NCBI RefSeq assembly: GCF_051660745.1
Contig: NZ_JBOFQF010000033.1
Coordinates: 5,812-69,811, forward strand
From: Segniliparus sp051660745
Lineage (GTDB): Bacteria > Actinomycetota > Actinomycetes > Mycobacteriales > Mycobacteriaceae
Reading direction: 5' to 3'
DNA: 64,000 nt
Every line of letters begins with the position of its first letter. Positions within the stretch are counted from its first letter, which is position 1. Position numbers and translations under genes: made by a program. The notes under the pieces were generated by a model. That model ran no database searches. It was given only the letters and a program-made list of their open reading frames with translations, and was not told where the DNA came from. Below are positions 25,124 through 33,807 of the stretch, piece by piece.

Positions 25124-26914
25124 TTACGGGCGGTGCGGTGGTTGCGTCTTGCCGCGGGCACTTCGGATCGCGAGAAAAACCAGTGCGACGGCAAGTGCGA
25201 TGAACAAGGTCCCAAGGATCGTTACAACGATCGCTCCAGTTGTGTCGTGCTTGAGGAAGGCTCCGAATCCGCCCAGACAGCAGAATCCGCCGAGGAGAAG
25301 AGGGAACGCTGCGAGAATGGACCAGACCCAAGGCATGCGAGAGGCGCGATGTGCGGTTACCTCAGGAGCCCGCTTGGCTGGCTGCGGATAATGCCAGATC
25401 TCGTGAATGTGCGGAACCGCAGGAGACGGCCAGTATTCGATGGCGGGCGGCGGGGTGTGCTCTGCCGGCGTCACGGGCGCTGTCAGAGGCGAGGGGATGC
25501 TGGCAGCGGTCGATGTCTTCTGAGGCGGAGAAGACTGTTGGACAGACTTGGTAGGGGGTGGAGGATTTTCCGTTGCTAGCGTGGTTTCAAGGAACCAGCC
25601 TTGCAGTTCTAGAAGAGTGAGCACAGGGAGGCCGCGCTGGTGTGCCCGGTCGATTCGGGAGTCCGTGCTGGACGAGTCAGCCACGATATGCGTCACAGTG
25701 TCCGTCAGAATCTTGGCGATTTGTGCCCCGCGTTCTACGAGCATTTCTTGGAGCAGGACGGTTCTCTCGCCGACGGTGAGAAAAAGTACTCTGCGGTCTC
25801 CCCAGGGGCCTTGGCGAGTGTTGCCTTTCCGTCCTACCGGTAGGGGTTTCTCTTTGTCGTTGACGAGTTCTGGCGGCGAGGACCGGTTCGCGAGGTCATT
25901 GAAGTGATCTGGAAAGCCCAGAAGTTTTGCAGTGTGGACCAGTTGGTGGTGCTCAGACTCGTCGATGAAATTGTCCGCTTCCGCGATGGTACGCATTCCA
26001 TCAAGTATGGAGATATGGACGGTTTGAACGTCGGCTCGTGACATACCGGATTGGCTAGCGAACTGGCCAAGCTGTTTCGCCTCGTCGCCTACAATCCGTC
26101 CATCGGCGAGGGCATCGGACAGAAGTTCGGAGTAACGCTGCGCCACATCGGGTAGCACTGTCCCGGGAGTGCTCATGGGGAGTCGGCGCATAAGCGAGGA
26201 AAGCCAGCCCTCGTTTCCTTTGCTAAGCCCGCTTACGCGGGGCTGAAGAGGGCGCAAAGCAGTTGGCCTGGTGGGTAGTGCGGCAATCCGGGGGGCTTTG
26301 GAAAGTGTCAGAGAATAAGGGTGGCTCAGGAAAGTGGCCAGCAGTTGAGCGCAAACGCGAGCGTCTTCTAGGGCGCTGTGGTCTGGTTTGTTCGGCAGGC
26401 GGAACGATTCGGCGACAGTAGGGAGCTTGTGGTTGGGTAACTGCGGGAAATACATGCGCGATAGCTCTAAAGTGCATAGTGAGTACTGTCCTTGGACGGA
26501 CACTCCAAGCAGATCGAATTCATGGCGGAGAAAGCGTTCTTCGAAGTTGGCGTTGTGGGCGACGAGAACGCTACCGTCCATGAAAGCAAGCAAATCGCCG
26601 ATGACTTCACGCATCACCGGGGCTCCCTGGATATGTTGTGGGAAGATCTTATGCACCCATGTTGCTCCGAGATCCACTCCATGCCCAGGGTGGACGAGGG
26701 TAGAAAATTCGCCGACAACATGTCCGTCTCCACGCAGGCGTACCGCGCCTACCTCAATGACGCGGCCTGGTGGCGAGAATGCTGTCGTTTCGATGTCAAG
26801 AACAGTGAATTCGGTTTCTCGAGGAGTGGAGCCGCTCTGCTTCACTAGGTCTAATCGAGTCCAAATGTGTCGCATACGATGAGCATAGAGCGTCGAGGAT
26901 GTGATCTGTTCCAC
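25124..26914 (-). CDS. DEDDh exonuclease with TerB-like and BRCT domains and C-terminal membrane helices
   Basis: This 596-residue protein is a mosaic. Residues 35-195 are a DnaQ-type 3'-5' exonuclease: Asp40 and Glu42 in VLDIETT, HNANFEERF at 120-128 (the usual Asp is Glu125), and His179 with Asp184 in HSALEDA. Residues about 255-335 resemble a TerB-like helical domain with acidic loops (ALADGRIVGDEA and EADNFIDESE). Residues about 374-443 look like a BRCT fold (VLFLTVGERTVLLQEMLVER, then VTHIVADSS). A Pro/Thr-rich linker leads to two membrane helices near 530-550 and 560-583. The gene is visibly poorer in GC than its neighbours, suggesting transfer. The start is uncertain: GTG 26914 or ATG 26875. 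Exact role unknown; DNA repair or defence are options. Confidence 0.8.
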   Translation of the reverse strand: MEQITSSTLYAHRMRHIWTRLDLVKQSGSTPRETEFTVLDIETTAFSPPGRVIEVGAVRLRGDGHVVGEFSTLVHPGHGVDLGATWVHKIFPQHIQGAPVMREVIGDLLAFMDGSVLVAHNANFEERFLRHEFDLLGVSVQGQYSLCTLELSRMYFPQLPNHKLPTVAESFRLPNKPDHSALEDARVCAQLLATFLSHPYSLTLSKAPRIAALPTRPTALRPLQPRVSGLSKGNEGWLSSLMRRLPMSTPGTVLPDVAQRYSELLSDALADGRIVGDEAKQLGQFASQSGMSRADVQTVHISILDGMRTIAEADNFIDESEHHQLVHTAKLLGFPDHFNDLANRSSPPELVNDKEKPLPVGRKGNTRQGPWGDRRVLFLTVGERTVLLQEMLVERGAQIAKILTDTVTHIVADSSSTDSRIDRAHQRGLPVLTLLELQGWFLETTLATENPPPPTKSVQQSSPPQKTSTAASIPSPLTAPVTPAEHTPPPAIEYWPSPAVPHIHEIWHYPQPAKRAPEVTAHRASRMPWVWSILAAFPLLLGGFCCLGGFGAFLKHDTTGAIVVTILGTLFIALAVALVFLAIRSARGKTQPPHRP

Positions 26915-26944
26915 GAAACGGTAATTCGCTCTCGCGAAGCCCGC

Positions 26945-27706
26945 TCAGGCGGCGCCGGTGATCAGCGAGGTCAGCCGAGACGGCTCGCCGGGGGAAGCCC
27001 CGTAGCGCACTGGCCGGAGGCTGCGCTCCAGCGCCAGGTCGAGCGCTTCGAAGAACAGCCCCCGCACGCTGTCGGAGTCCAGGTGCTTCCCGGAGATCGC
27101 GAGCTGGGCGAGCTCGCCCCGGCGGTCGCTGCGCCACGCCCAGAAGGCGACCATGCGGCGCTGCCAGGACTCGTATCGGGGCCTTGGCGCGAAAAGCCGG
27201 GCGGGCCGGACGGTGTGGGTCGCGATGTCCAGCACCGAGTCGGCGCGGATGAGCTGGGAGAAGCCCAAGCCGGGCAGCACGGCCTGCGCCCCTGGGGAGG
27301 CGGCCCACTCGGGAGGGGCGAAGAGCCTGGTGCGGAGCCCGAGGTGGTCCATCATCCGGTCGGCGGCGGTGAGCCGCAGCCGGGCCTCGTACTCGGGCAG
27401 GGCCGCGAACTCGGCCTTGCGCCGTTTTGTGGCCGCCTGGTCGTAGCCGTGCAGCACGATCGCGTCGCCGTGGCTGCGGCGCTCGCGCAGCCAGTCCGCC
27501 GTTGCGAGGTCTTTGGCGAGCTTGTACTTCCCCGGCAGCTTCGGCGCGACGAGCAGCGACAGCGGGACTCCTTGCGCGTCGAGCCGCTCGGCGAGGGCGC
27601 GCACCTGGTCGAGCGTGGCGTCGCGGATGCCGGACAGCGAGACGACGAGCTCCGTCGAGCGGGGTGCGCTCCCCTCGTCGGGGGGAGACTTCTGCTCCTC
27701 AGCCAT
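26945..27706 (-). CDS. DUF2334 polysaccharide deacetylase-like protein
   Basis: The 253-residue protein has the NodB-like beta/alpha pattern of DUF2334: ELVVSLSGIRDATLDQVRAL, VPLSLLVAPKLPGKY, HGDAIVLHGYDQAATKRRKAEF, and LRTRLFAPPEWAASPGA. The HGYD segment corresponds to the metal-site region of polysaccharide deacetylases. I chose the ATG at 27706 (MAEEQKSPPDEG); the open frame upstream is not conserved-looking. In M. tuberculosis a conserved gene (Rv3916c) follows cwlM, and this gene may be its counterpart, displaced here by the transporter and exonuclease. The substrate is unknown. It may be co-transcribed with the two leftward genes after it. Confidence 0.75.
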   Translation of the reverse strand: MAEEQKSPPDEGSAPRSTELVVSLSGIRDATLDQVRALAERLDAQGVPLSLLVAPKLPGKYKLAKDLATADWLRERRSHGDAIVLHGYDQAATKRRKAEFAALPEYEARLRLTAADRMMDHLGLRTRLFAPPEWAASPGAQAVLPGLGFSQLIRADSVLDIATHTVRPARLFAPRPRYESWQRRMVAFWAWRSDRRGELAQLAISGKHLDSDSVRGLFFEALDLALERSLRPVRYGASPGEPSRLTSLITGAA

Positions 27707-27900
27707 AGCTCTATTTTCCTGTGAGCAGGTGTCCCCTTCGCTGCCGCGACATAGCGTGCCGCCCATCTTGAGATGAACACGTGGCGAAGCCCGCTGGTTG
27801 GACGGGTGCGGGACAGAGACATCTCGGACCATGGATGTGCGTTAGGATGTGCGTCACTGCGCGGCGGCTCGGCGGCGCGGGTCGAGAAGGAGGGACTCCC

Positions 27901-28272
27901 ATGAGGTTGACGGCGGGATGCGTGGCGTTGGCGGCTGGCGCGGCAGGGTTGGGCTTGGTCGGCGCGGCGCCCGCGTCCGCGGACGGAACGGTGCACGCGT
28001 ACTGCATTTGGGATGTCGACCATTTCGGCCCGGACGGCCGGGCGCTGGGCTTCGAGACCTACACGAGCGACGGCGAAGGCGCCACGGAGGAGGAGGCCAT
28101 CGCCGACGCGAAGGCCCATGCGGGGGCGCCCGCGTGGGACTGCCATATCGACAAGGCGGCTGCCCGCGCGCCCGCGCAGTCGGGCACGCGCCTGGTGGGC
28201 GGAGGCCGGGCAGGCACGGGCCAGCCGGAGGCGGAACAGTCGGAGACGGCCTCGTCGGACGAAGCCTCCTAG
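27901..28272 (+). CDS. Small secreted protein of unknown function
   Basis: A 123-residue protein starts at the ATG at 27901 with a strong GAAGGAGG site. A clear signal peptide, MRLTAGCVALAAGAAGLGLV followed by GAAPASA, precedes a mature part beginning DGTVHAYCIWDVDHFGPDGR. The mature protein has two cysteines (in HAYCIWD and WDCHIDK) that could form a disulfide, and an acidic, Ser/Gly-rich tail. I do not recognise the family. It is divergent from the DUF2334 gene and upstream of tRNA-Lys. Confidence 0.72.
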   Translation: MRLTAGCVALAAGAAGLGLVGAAPASADGTVHAYCIWDVDHFGPDGRALGFETYTSDGEGATEEEAIADAKAHAGAPAWDCHIDKAAARAPAQSGTRLVGGGRAGTGQPEAEQSETASSDEAS

Positions 28273-28382
28273 GCGCTGCTGCCGTCCACGGCTTCGGCTC
28301 CCCCTGGGCGAAACCGGCGGGAAGCCGCTGGCGCGGGCCCGGGCTTATGCGGTATTCTGTTTCCTCGCGCTCAGGCGCACCT

Positions 28383-28455
28383 GCTCCTTTAGCTCAGTCG
28401 GTAGAGCTACGGACTTTTAATCCGCAGGTCCTCGGTTCGAGCCCGAGAGGGAGCA
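28383..28455 (+). tRNA. tRNA-Lys (UUU)
   Basis: A 73-base cloverleaf. The acceptor GCTCCTT pairs with AGGGAGC (wobble at one pair), the D-arm is AGCTCAGTCGGTAGAGCT, the anticodon loop is CTTTTAA with anticodon UUU, the T-arm is CTCGG TTCGAGC CCGAG, and A73 is the discriminator. A TATTCT element about 30 bases upstream may be its -10 box. Confidence 0.96.
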
Positions 28456-28592
28456 CAACGAGTGAGGGGCCCGCGCGGCTCGAAGCCGAGGGGAGGGCTG
28501 GCGCGGTCTCGGCTCGCGCCCGAGAGGGGCGGTGCCGAACGGCCCGCATTCCGGCAGGACGAAACACTGAAACATGTCTATGCTTGGCGAGC

Positions 28593-29948
28593 GTGCGGCA
28601 GTCGGCCTTCCTCGCCCGTGTTCTCTCGCCTGCGCACTTGATGTTCGCAGGCGTCCATCCGCTTGGCTATCTGCGCTGGCGAGCGCGCGGCTCGGAGCCG
28701 TTCGCCGTCTGGTTTCCCCAAATCGGCAGCGTGCTCTTCACCGGAGTCGAATCCGGGGCGCGCGAAGTGCTTCAGGCGCCGCCAGGCCTCTTGGAGAGCC
28801 CGCAGCCCGAACTCATCGCCCCCCTGATCGGCCAAGGCTCGCTCCTCATGCTGTCCGGGGAGCGGCACCGCAAGGAGCGCCGGGCTGTCATGCCCGCATT
28901 GCACGGCAGTCGGATGCGCGCCTACGAGCAGGGCGTCCGCGACGCGGTTGTGGCAGAGCTGGAAGGCCCGCACGGCTCGGCGGCCACGCTCAAGGCCAAC
29001 GCCTTCTCCTTCGCGGTTACCACGCGCGTCATCGAGCAAGCTGTGTTCGGCGGGAGCGGGGGAGACGGCTTGGCCGACGCGATGCGGGAGCTGCTGTTGA
29101 GCTATACCGCGCCGCTCATGCTGAGCCCGGCCTTGCGGCGCGGGCTGTTCCCCCCTTGGCGGCGCTTCCTCGCCGCCAAGGCGGAGTTCGACCGCCTCCT
29201 TGAGGAACGGATCGAGCGCCGTCGCCAAGCCGAGGACGGCGGGGAGGGCTCGGACATCCTGGGCCTCCTGCTGCGCGCCACCTACGAGGACGGCTCCCCG
29301 TTGCGGCACGAGGATCTGTTGGACGAGCTGCGCACGATGGTCGTGGCCGGGCACGAGACCACGGCGGCGGCCTTGTCGTGGGCCTTGATCGAGCTCGCCC
29401 GCGACGAACGGGTCCGGACAAAGCTCTCTGCCGAGCTCTCCCAGCTCGGCCCTGCGGCGGAACCGGACGATTTCGCCCGCCTCCCGTATCTCAACGCTGT
29501 CTGCCAGGAGACGCTGCGCCTGCATCCGAGCGTGCCGCTCGTCTTGCGGCGGCTCAGCGCCCCTGCCCAGTTCTTCGGACAGGCGTTGCCCGAGGGCGCG
29601 CTGATCGGCGTGGCGCTGCCAGCGCTGCACGCCGACCCGGCTTCCTGGCCCCAGCCCGGTCGCTTCCAGCCCGAACGCTTCATCGGGGCGCACCCGAGCC
29701 ATTTCGCCTTCGCCCCCTTCGGAGGCGGGAACCGCCGATGCCCAGGGGCCTCGTTCGCGAGTTACGAGCTTCTCGTCGCGCTCGGCGTCGTGCTCGCCCA
29801 TGTGGACATCGGGCCGCCCCGCTTCCGCGGAGGACTGTGGGCTGTGACCAAAGGGATCGCGACGAGGCCGAACCGGGAGGCCCGCCTGAGGGTCTCCCGG
29901 CGCTCGCCCGCCCCGGAGCCGGACCGTTTCGCCGCCGTGCCGCGATAG
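28593..29948 (+). CDS. Cytochrome P450
   Basis: A 451-residue haem monooxygenase. The I-helix shows MVVAGHETTAAALSWALIEL, the K-helix CQETLRLHPSVP (ExxR), the PERF segment FQPERFIGAHPSHFAFAPF, and the haem-binding loop FGGGNRRCPG with the axial Cys383. The N-terminus resembles soluble bacterial CYP enzymes with no membrane anchor. I chose the GTG at 28593 to give a family-typical length; a TTG at 28584 and a longer open frame exist, and no strong ribosome site decides. The substrate is not predictable; no ferredoxin gene is adjacent. An LLM-type oxidoreductase follows 9 bases later, so they may act in one pathway. Confidence 0.88.
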   Translation: MRQSAFLARVLSPAHLMFAGVHPLGYLRWRARGSEPFAVWFPQIGSVLFTGVESGAREVLQAPPGLLESPQPELIAPLIGQGSLLMLSGERHRKERRAVMPALHGSRMRAYEQGVRDAVVAELEGPHGSAATLKANAFSFAVTTRVIEQAVFGGSGGDGLADAMRELLLSYTAPLMLSPALRRGLFPPWRRFLAAKAEFDRLLEERIERRRQAEDGGEGSDILGLLLRATYEDGSPLRHEDLLDELRTMVVAGHETTAAALSWALIELARDERVRTKLSAELSQLGPAAEPDDFARLPYLNAVCQETLRLHPSVPLVLRRLSAPAQFFGQALPEGALIGVALPALHADPASWPQPGRFQPERFIGAHPSHFAFAPFGGGNRRCPGASFASYELLVALGVVLAHVDIGPPRFRGGLWAVTKGIATRPNREARLRVSRRSPAPEPDRFAAVPR

Positions 29949-29957
29949 ACTCGCGGC

Positions 29958-30890
29958 ATGGACTTCCGCGTGTTCGTCGAGCCCCAGCAGGGCGCCGACT
30001 ATGACGACTTGCTCCGCGTGGCCAAGGCCGCCGAGGACTTCGGCTACAACGCGTTTTTCCGGTCCGACCACTATCTCGCGATGAATAAAGAGGGCCTGCC
30101 CGGCCCGACGGACGCGTGGATCACGCTGGCGGGCCTCGCCCGCGAGACCTCGCGGATCAGGCTGGGCACGCTGGTGACCTCGGCGACGTTCCGCCATCCC
30201 GGCGCGCTCGCGGTCACGGTCGCGCAAGTGGACCAGATGAGCGGCGGACGGGTGGAGTTCGGGCTCGGCGCGGGCTGGTACGCCGAGGAGCACGCCGCGT
30301 ACGGCGTCCCGTTCCCGGAGACGAAGGAGCGGTTCGACCGTTTCGCCGAGCAGTTGGAGGCGATCACCGGGCTGTGGAAGACCCCGGTCGGGGAGCGGTT
30401 CGAGCACCGGGGCGAGCATTACACTTTTGTCGACTCGCCCGCCCTGCCCAAGCCCGCGCAGTCGCCGCACCCGCCGATCGTGATCGGCGGCACGGGGGCC
30501 AAGCGCACGCCCCAGCTGGCCGCGCGGCACGCGTGCGAGTTCAACGTGCCGTTCGCCTCGGCGGACCAGACGCGCGTCCAGATCGGCCGGGTTCGGGCCG
30601 CGTGCGAGGCGATCGGCCGGGACCCGGCCTCGATGGTGTTCTCCAACGCGTTCGTGATCTGTGTGGGCCGGGACGAGGCGGAGGTGGCCCGCCGCGCGGC
30701 CGCGATCGGCCGGGAGGTCGAGGAGCTGCGCGCGAACAGCCCGCTCGCGGGCGTCGTCGACGAGGTCGTCGACAAGCTCGGCAAAGTCGCAGAGCTCGGG
30801 AGCGACCGCTTTTACCTGCAGACTCTCGATTTGGCCGACCTCGACCACTTGGCGCTCGTCGCGGAGCGGGTCGTGCCGCAGCTGGGCTGA
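29958..30890 (+). CDS. LLM class F420-dependent oxidoreductase
   Basis: The 310-residue TIM-barrel protein starts MDFRVFVEPQQGADYDDLLR and has the luciferase-like pattern FFRSDHYL, SRIRLGTLVTSATFRHPGAL, GGRVEFGLGAGWYAEEHAAYG and PHPPIVIGGTG. This subgroup in actinobacteria uses coenzyme F420 for hydride transfer. It starts 9 bases after the P450 stop and is probably co-transcribed. The substrate is unknown. F420 use is inferred from family and taxonomy; FMN cannot be excluded. Confidence 0.88.
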   Translation: MDFRVFVEPQQGADYDDLLRVAKAAEDFGYNAFFRSDHYLAMNKEGLPGPTDAWITLAGLARETSRIRLGTLVTSATFRHPGALAVTVAQVDQMSGGRVEFGLGAGWYAEEHAAYGVPFPETKERFDRFAEQLEAITGLWKTPVGERFEHRGEHYTFVDSPALPKPAQSPHPPIVIGGTGAKRTPQLAARHACEFNVPFASADQTRVQIGRVRAACEAIGRDPASMVFSNAFVICVGRDEAEVARRAAAIGREVEELRANSPLAGVVDEVVDKLGKVAELGSDRFYLQTLDLADLDHLALVAERVVPQLG

Positions 30891-31000
30891 CCTCGGCGGG
30901 CCGTTCGCCGCGCATGGAACAAATCACGTGGAATAAATCGGACAACACATATGTTGGATGATCCATCCTTATAGAAATGCCAACGACGAGAAGAGGCGGC

Positions 31001-31255
31001 ATGCGCAAACCGACGCTTATCTCTGCAGTGATGTTCGCCCTGCTCCAAGCGGCGGGCGTGTGGGTCGCGGGGGCCGTCTCGGCGCACGCCTTCGCCGCCG
31101 ACAACGCGGGCTCTGCGGGCACCGGCGGCGCCAACGATCCGGCGGACCATGGGAGCAACAGCAGCGTCTTGACGATCGACGGAGACCCCGTGCAGCGGGA
31201 GGATCTGCGGCCCCATGTCTCCCGAGAGGCGGAAGAGGCCGCCGACGGGCGGTGA
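31001..31255 (+). CDS. Small secreted protein of unknown function
   Basis: An 84-residue protein with a Sec signal (MRKPTLISAVMFALLQAAGV followed by WVAGAVSAHAFA) starts at the ATG at 31001 behind GAGAAGAGG. The mature part is only about 50 residues, rich in Gly, Asp, Ser and Glu, and likely unstructured (NAGSAGTGGANDPADHGSN, then EDLRPHVSREAEEAADGR). No family is recognised. It ends 15 bases from the convergent sensor kinase gene. Confidence 0.6.
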   Translation: MRKPTLISAVMFALLQAAGVWVAGAVSAHAFAADNAGSAGTGGANDPADHGSNSSVLTIDGDPVQREDLRPHVSREAEEAADGR

Positions 31256-31270
31256 TCGTCGGGCGTGCGG

Positions 31271-32980
31271 TCACTCCTCCGCGAGGTAGAGCTCGTCCTC
31301 GTCGGGGTCGGCGGTCAGCCGGGGCAGCCGGACGCGCAGCGTCGTGCCTCTGCCAAGCTCGCTGGTGACCGAGGCCTGGCCGTCATGGGCGCGGACGATG
31401 GCGTCGACGATGGCGAGGCCCAGCCCGGAGCCGCCGCTCGAGCGCGCCCGCGAGGGGTCGACGCGGTAGAACCGCTCGAAGATGCGCTCCGCGTCCTCGG
31501 GGGACAGGCCGGGCCCGGTGTCGCGCACTTCGAGGAGCACGTCTTGCGCGTCCCCGCCGAGCCAGAGCGTGACGGTCGCGTCCTCGCTGGTGTGCAAAAG
31601 GGCGTTGCCCATGAGGTTCGAGAGCACTTGGCGCAGCGACGACTCGTCGCCGAGCACGACGGGGGGCCCGCCGGAGGGCTGGAACTGGAACTCGACGGCC
31701 CGCTCGGGCGCGATGGCCTTCGCGTCGTGCACCGCGTCGGTCATCAGCTGGAACATGTCCACCGGAACAGGCTCGACCTGGCGCTGCGCGTCGGCGTCGG
31801 TGCGGGCGAGGGAGAGCAGGTCCTCCACGAGTTTGCCCATCCGGATCGCCTCGCTCTCGATCCGGGACATAGCGATCGTGGTGGAGGCCCCGATGCCTTT
31901 GCGGTGCAGCTCCGCGAACCCCCTGATCGCGGTGAGCGGGGTGCGCAGCTCGTGGCTCGCGTCGGCGACGAACTGGCGCATCCTGCGCTCGGAGCTCTTG
32001 GCTTTCTCCTCGGAGGCTTGCGTCGTGGCGAACGCCTGCTGGATCTGCGCCAGCATGGAGTTCAGGGCTTTGGAGAGCCTGCCGACCTCGGTGCGCTCCC
32101 CGTAGTCGGGGACGCGGCGCTCCAAGTCGCCTGCGGCGATCTCATTGGCGGTGCGCTCGACCTCGACGAGCGGGCGCAGGCTCCAGCGCACGAGGAAGTA
32201 TCCGGCGAGCCCGAGGACGAGCAGGACGCCGGTGCCGATGGCGAGCTGCAACGTCAGGAGCGAGGAGAGGTTGCCGTCGACGTCGCTGAGCTCGGTGGCC
32301 ACGACGATGTCGCCGTGCAGGCTGGGGATCCACACCGCGCGCCAATGCACCTGCGGGTTCTCCCCGGAGGGCACCGTCTGCGGCGTGCGCAGCTCCCACA
32401 GGTCGTTCGGGATCTTCGGCGAGACGACCGCGCCGTCCGCGCCGCGGAAGCGTCCGAACACTCGGTCGCCCACGCGGATGTAGTACCGCGACGTCGACGC
32501 GCCCTCCAAGGTGATGGGCGCGACGGAGGGCTCGGGGGCGCCGTCCGTGGACTGCTGGCTGTTCGGGTGCGGCGGCTCCTGGGGCACGGCGGTGCGCAGC
32601 GTCGGCGGCGCGGCCTGGCTGGGGCTGGGGCCTGCGGGAGAGTCGGCAGAGGGGTCGGCGGAAGCGTCGGCGGGGGCGCTCGGATAGCCGAACGACGGGA
32701 TGGGCTTCCCCGGCGGGATCGGCGGTTTCACCGGCCGCTCCGCGATCCGTTGGGCGACGCCGGTGATGTCCTGGTCGATGCGGTTCATCACCGAGCGTTG
32801 GAAGCTGACGGTGACGATCGCGTCGCTCACCAGCACCCCGGTCCCCACGAGGACCAGCATCAGCGAGACCAGGAGCAGCCACAACGGCACTCTGCGCTGC
32901 CCGCCGCCCAGACGGCGGCTCCTGCTTGCGGGGGGCTCGTCCGCCAGGTCGCCCAGAGAGTCGGCCGGAGCCTCGCTCAC
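31271..32980 (-). CDS. phoR: Two-component sensor histidine kinase (PhoR-like)
   Basis: A 569-residue sensor with GTG start overlapping the regulator stop (GTGA). A cytoplasmic N-terminal tail precedes TM1 at about 32-54. The extracellular sensor (about 55-243) has a long Pro/Ala/Ser-rich insert at 83-155. TM2 (244-265), a HAMP domain, HisKA with His343 in DASHELRTPLTAIRGF, and an HATPase domain with N (NLMGNALLHT) and G boxes (DTGPGLSPED, GSGLGLAIV) follow. It would phosphorylate the adjacent regulator. The insert makes it longer than mycobacterial PhoR (about 485 residues). TcrY- or PrrB-type assignments remain possible. Confidence 0.88.
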   Translation of the reverse strand: MSEAPADSLGDLADEPPASRSRRLGGGQRRVPLWLLLVSLMLVLVGTGVLVSDAIVTVSFQRSVMNRIDQDITGVAQRIAERPVKPPIPPGKPIPSFGYPSAPADASADPSADSPAGPSPSQAAPPTLRTAVPQEPPHPNSQQSTDGAPEPSVAPITLEGASTSRYYIRVGDRVFGRFRGADGAVVSPKIPNDLWELRTPQTVPSGENPQVHWRAVWIPSLHGDIVVATELSDVDGNLSSLLTLQLAIGTGVLLVLGLAGYFLVRWSLRPLVEVERTANEIAAGDLERRVPDYGERTEVGRLSKALNSMLAQIQQAFATTQASEEKAKSSERRMRQFVADASHELRTPLTAIRGFAELHRKGIGASTTIAMSRIESEAIRMGKLVEDLLSLARTDADAQRQVEPVPVDMFQLMTDAVHDAKAIAPERAVEFQFQPSGGPPVVLGDESSLRQVLSNLMGNALLHTSEDATVTLWLGGDAQDVLLEVRDTGPGLSPEDAERIFERFYRVDPSRARSSGGSGLGLAIVDAIVRAHDGQASVTSELGRGTTLRVRLPRLTADPDEDELYLAEE

Positions 32981-33699
32981 CGTGGCTCGCGCAGCACGTA
33001 TCCGACGCCCCGGAGCGTCTGGAGCATCTTCTTCTCGCCGGTGTCGACCTTGCGCCGCAGGTACGACACGTAGGACTCGACCACGTTCATGTCGCCGCCG
33101 AAGTCGTAATGCCACACGTGCTCGAGGATCTGGCGCTTGGACAGCACGATCCTCGCGTTCACCATGAAATAGCGCAGCAGGGTGAACTCGGTGGGGGACA
33201 GGGAGACGAGCTTGCCCGACTTCCAGACCTCGTGGGTCTCCTCGTTGAGCTCGATGTCCTCGAACACGAGCGTGGGGGATTCCCGCGCGCCGTCGCTCTT
33301 GCCCGCCCGGCGCAGGATCACGCGCAGCCGGGCGACGACCTCTTCGAGGCTGAACGGCTTCGTGACGTAGTCGTCGCCGCCGATCGTCAGCCCGGTCAGC
33401 TTGTCCTCCAGCGAGTCCCTGGCGGTGAGGAAGAGGACGGGGCATTCCGTGCCCATCTCCCGCACGCGGCGGAGGAGGGTGTAGCCGTCCATGCCGGGCA
33501 GCATGACATCGAGGATCATCGCGTCTGGCGGCTCCTTGGTCACCACCGCCAACGCGTCGGTCGGGTTGTGCGCCTCTTTGACGTTGAAGCCTTGGGCCAA
33601 GAGGCATTCGCGGAGCAGGTAGGCGATGTTCGGCTCGTCGTCGACAATGAGGATGGACGAAGTCCGGGTCGCCGAGTTGGATGCCAACGTTGCAGTCAT
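32977..33699 (-). CDS. phoP: OmpR-family response regulator (PhoP-like)
   Basis: A 240-residue regulator. The receiver has ILIVDDEPNIAYLL, phospho-acceptor Asp64 in AMILDVMLPGMDGYTLL, FLTARD and the Lys in YVTKPFSLEEVVARLRVILR. The winged-helix part has VSLSPTEFTLLRYF and FGGDMNVVESYVSYLRRKVD, and the protein ends LRGVGYVLREPR. From memory this is very close to mycobacterial PhoP, which controls lipid, virulence and pH-response genes there. I chose ATG 33699 (MTATLASNSATR); the frame is open to 33786. It is coupled to the kinase by a GTGA overlap. The symbol rests on this similarity. Confidence 0.87.
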   Translation of the reverse strand: MTATLASNSATRTSSILIVDDEPNIAYLLRECLLAQGFNVKEAHNPTDALAVVTKEPPDAMILDVMLPGMDGYTLLRRVREMGTECPVLFLTARDSLEDKLTGLTIGGDDYVTKPFSLEEVVARLRVILRRAGKSDGARESPTLVFEDIELNEETHEVWKSGKLVSLSPTEFTLLRYFMVNARIVLSKRQILEHVWHYDFGGDMNVVESYVSYLRRKVDTGEKKMLQTLRGVGYVLREPR

Positions 33700-33807
33700 A
33701 CTGCTTATTCTCTGCGACGAGCCAGGGAGTTGGGTGAAAGAAGTCTGTGAATCGGTTGTGAATGTCCGGGGAGCCGCTTGTGGCATGGCCGCCCCGAAAT
33801 CAGCCCT

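Noticed and set aside
25124..26914. Prophage or integrated element around the low-GC exonuclease gene
   Set aside because: No integrase, transposase, structural phage gene or flanking direct repeat was seen. Only the composition of one gene is unusual.
31271..33607. A 778-codon frame implying a longer sensor kinase
   Set aside because: The portion beyond 32980 is a shadow of the response regulator gene; the GTG overlapping the regulator stop is the natural start.
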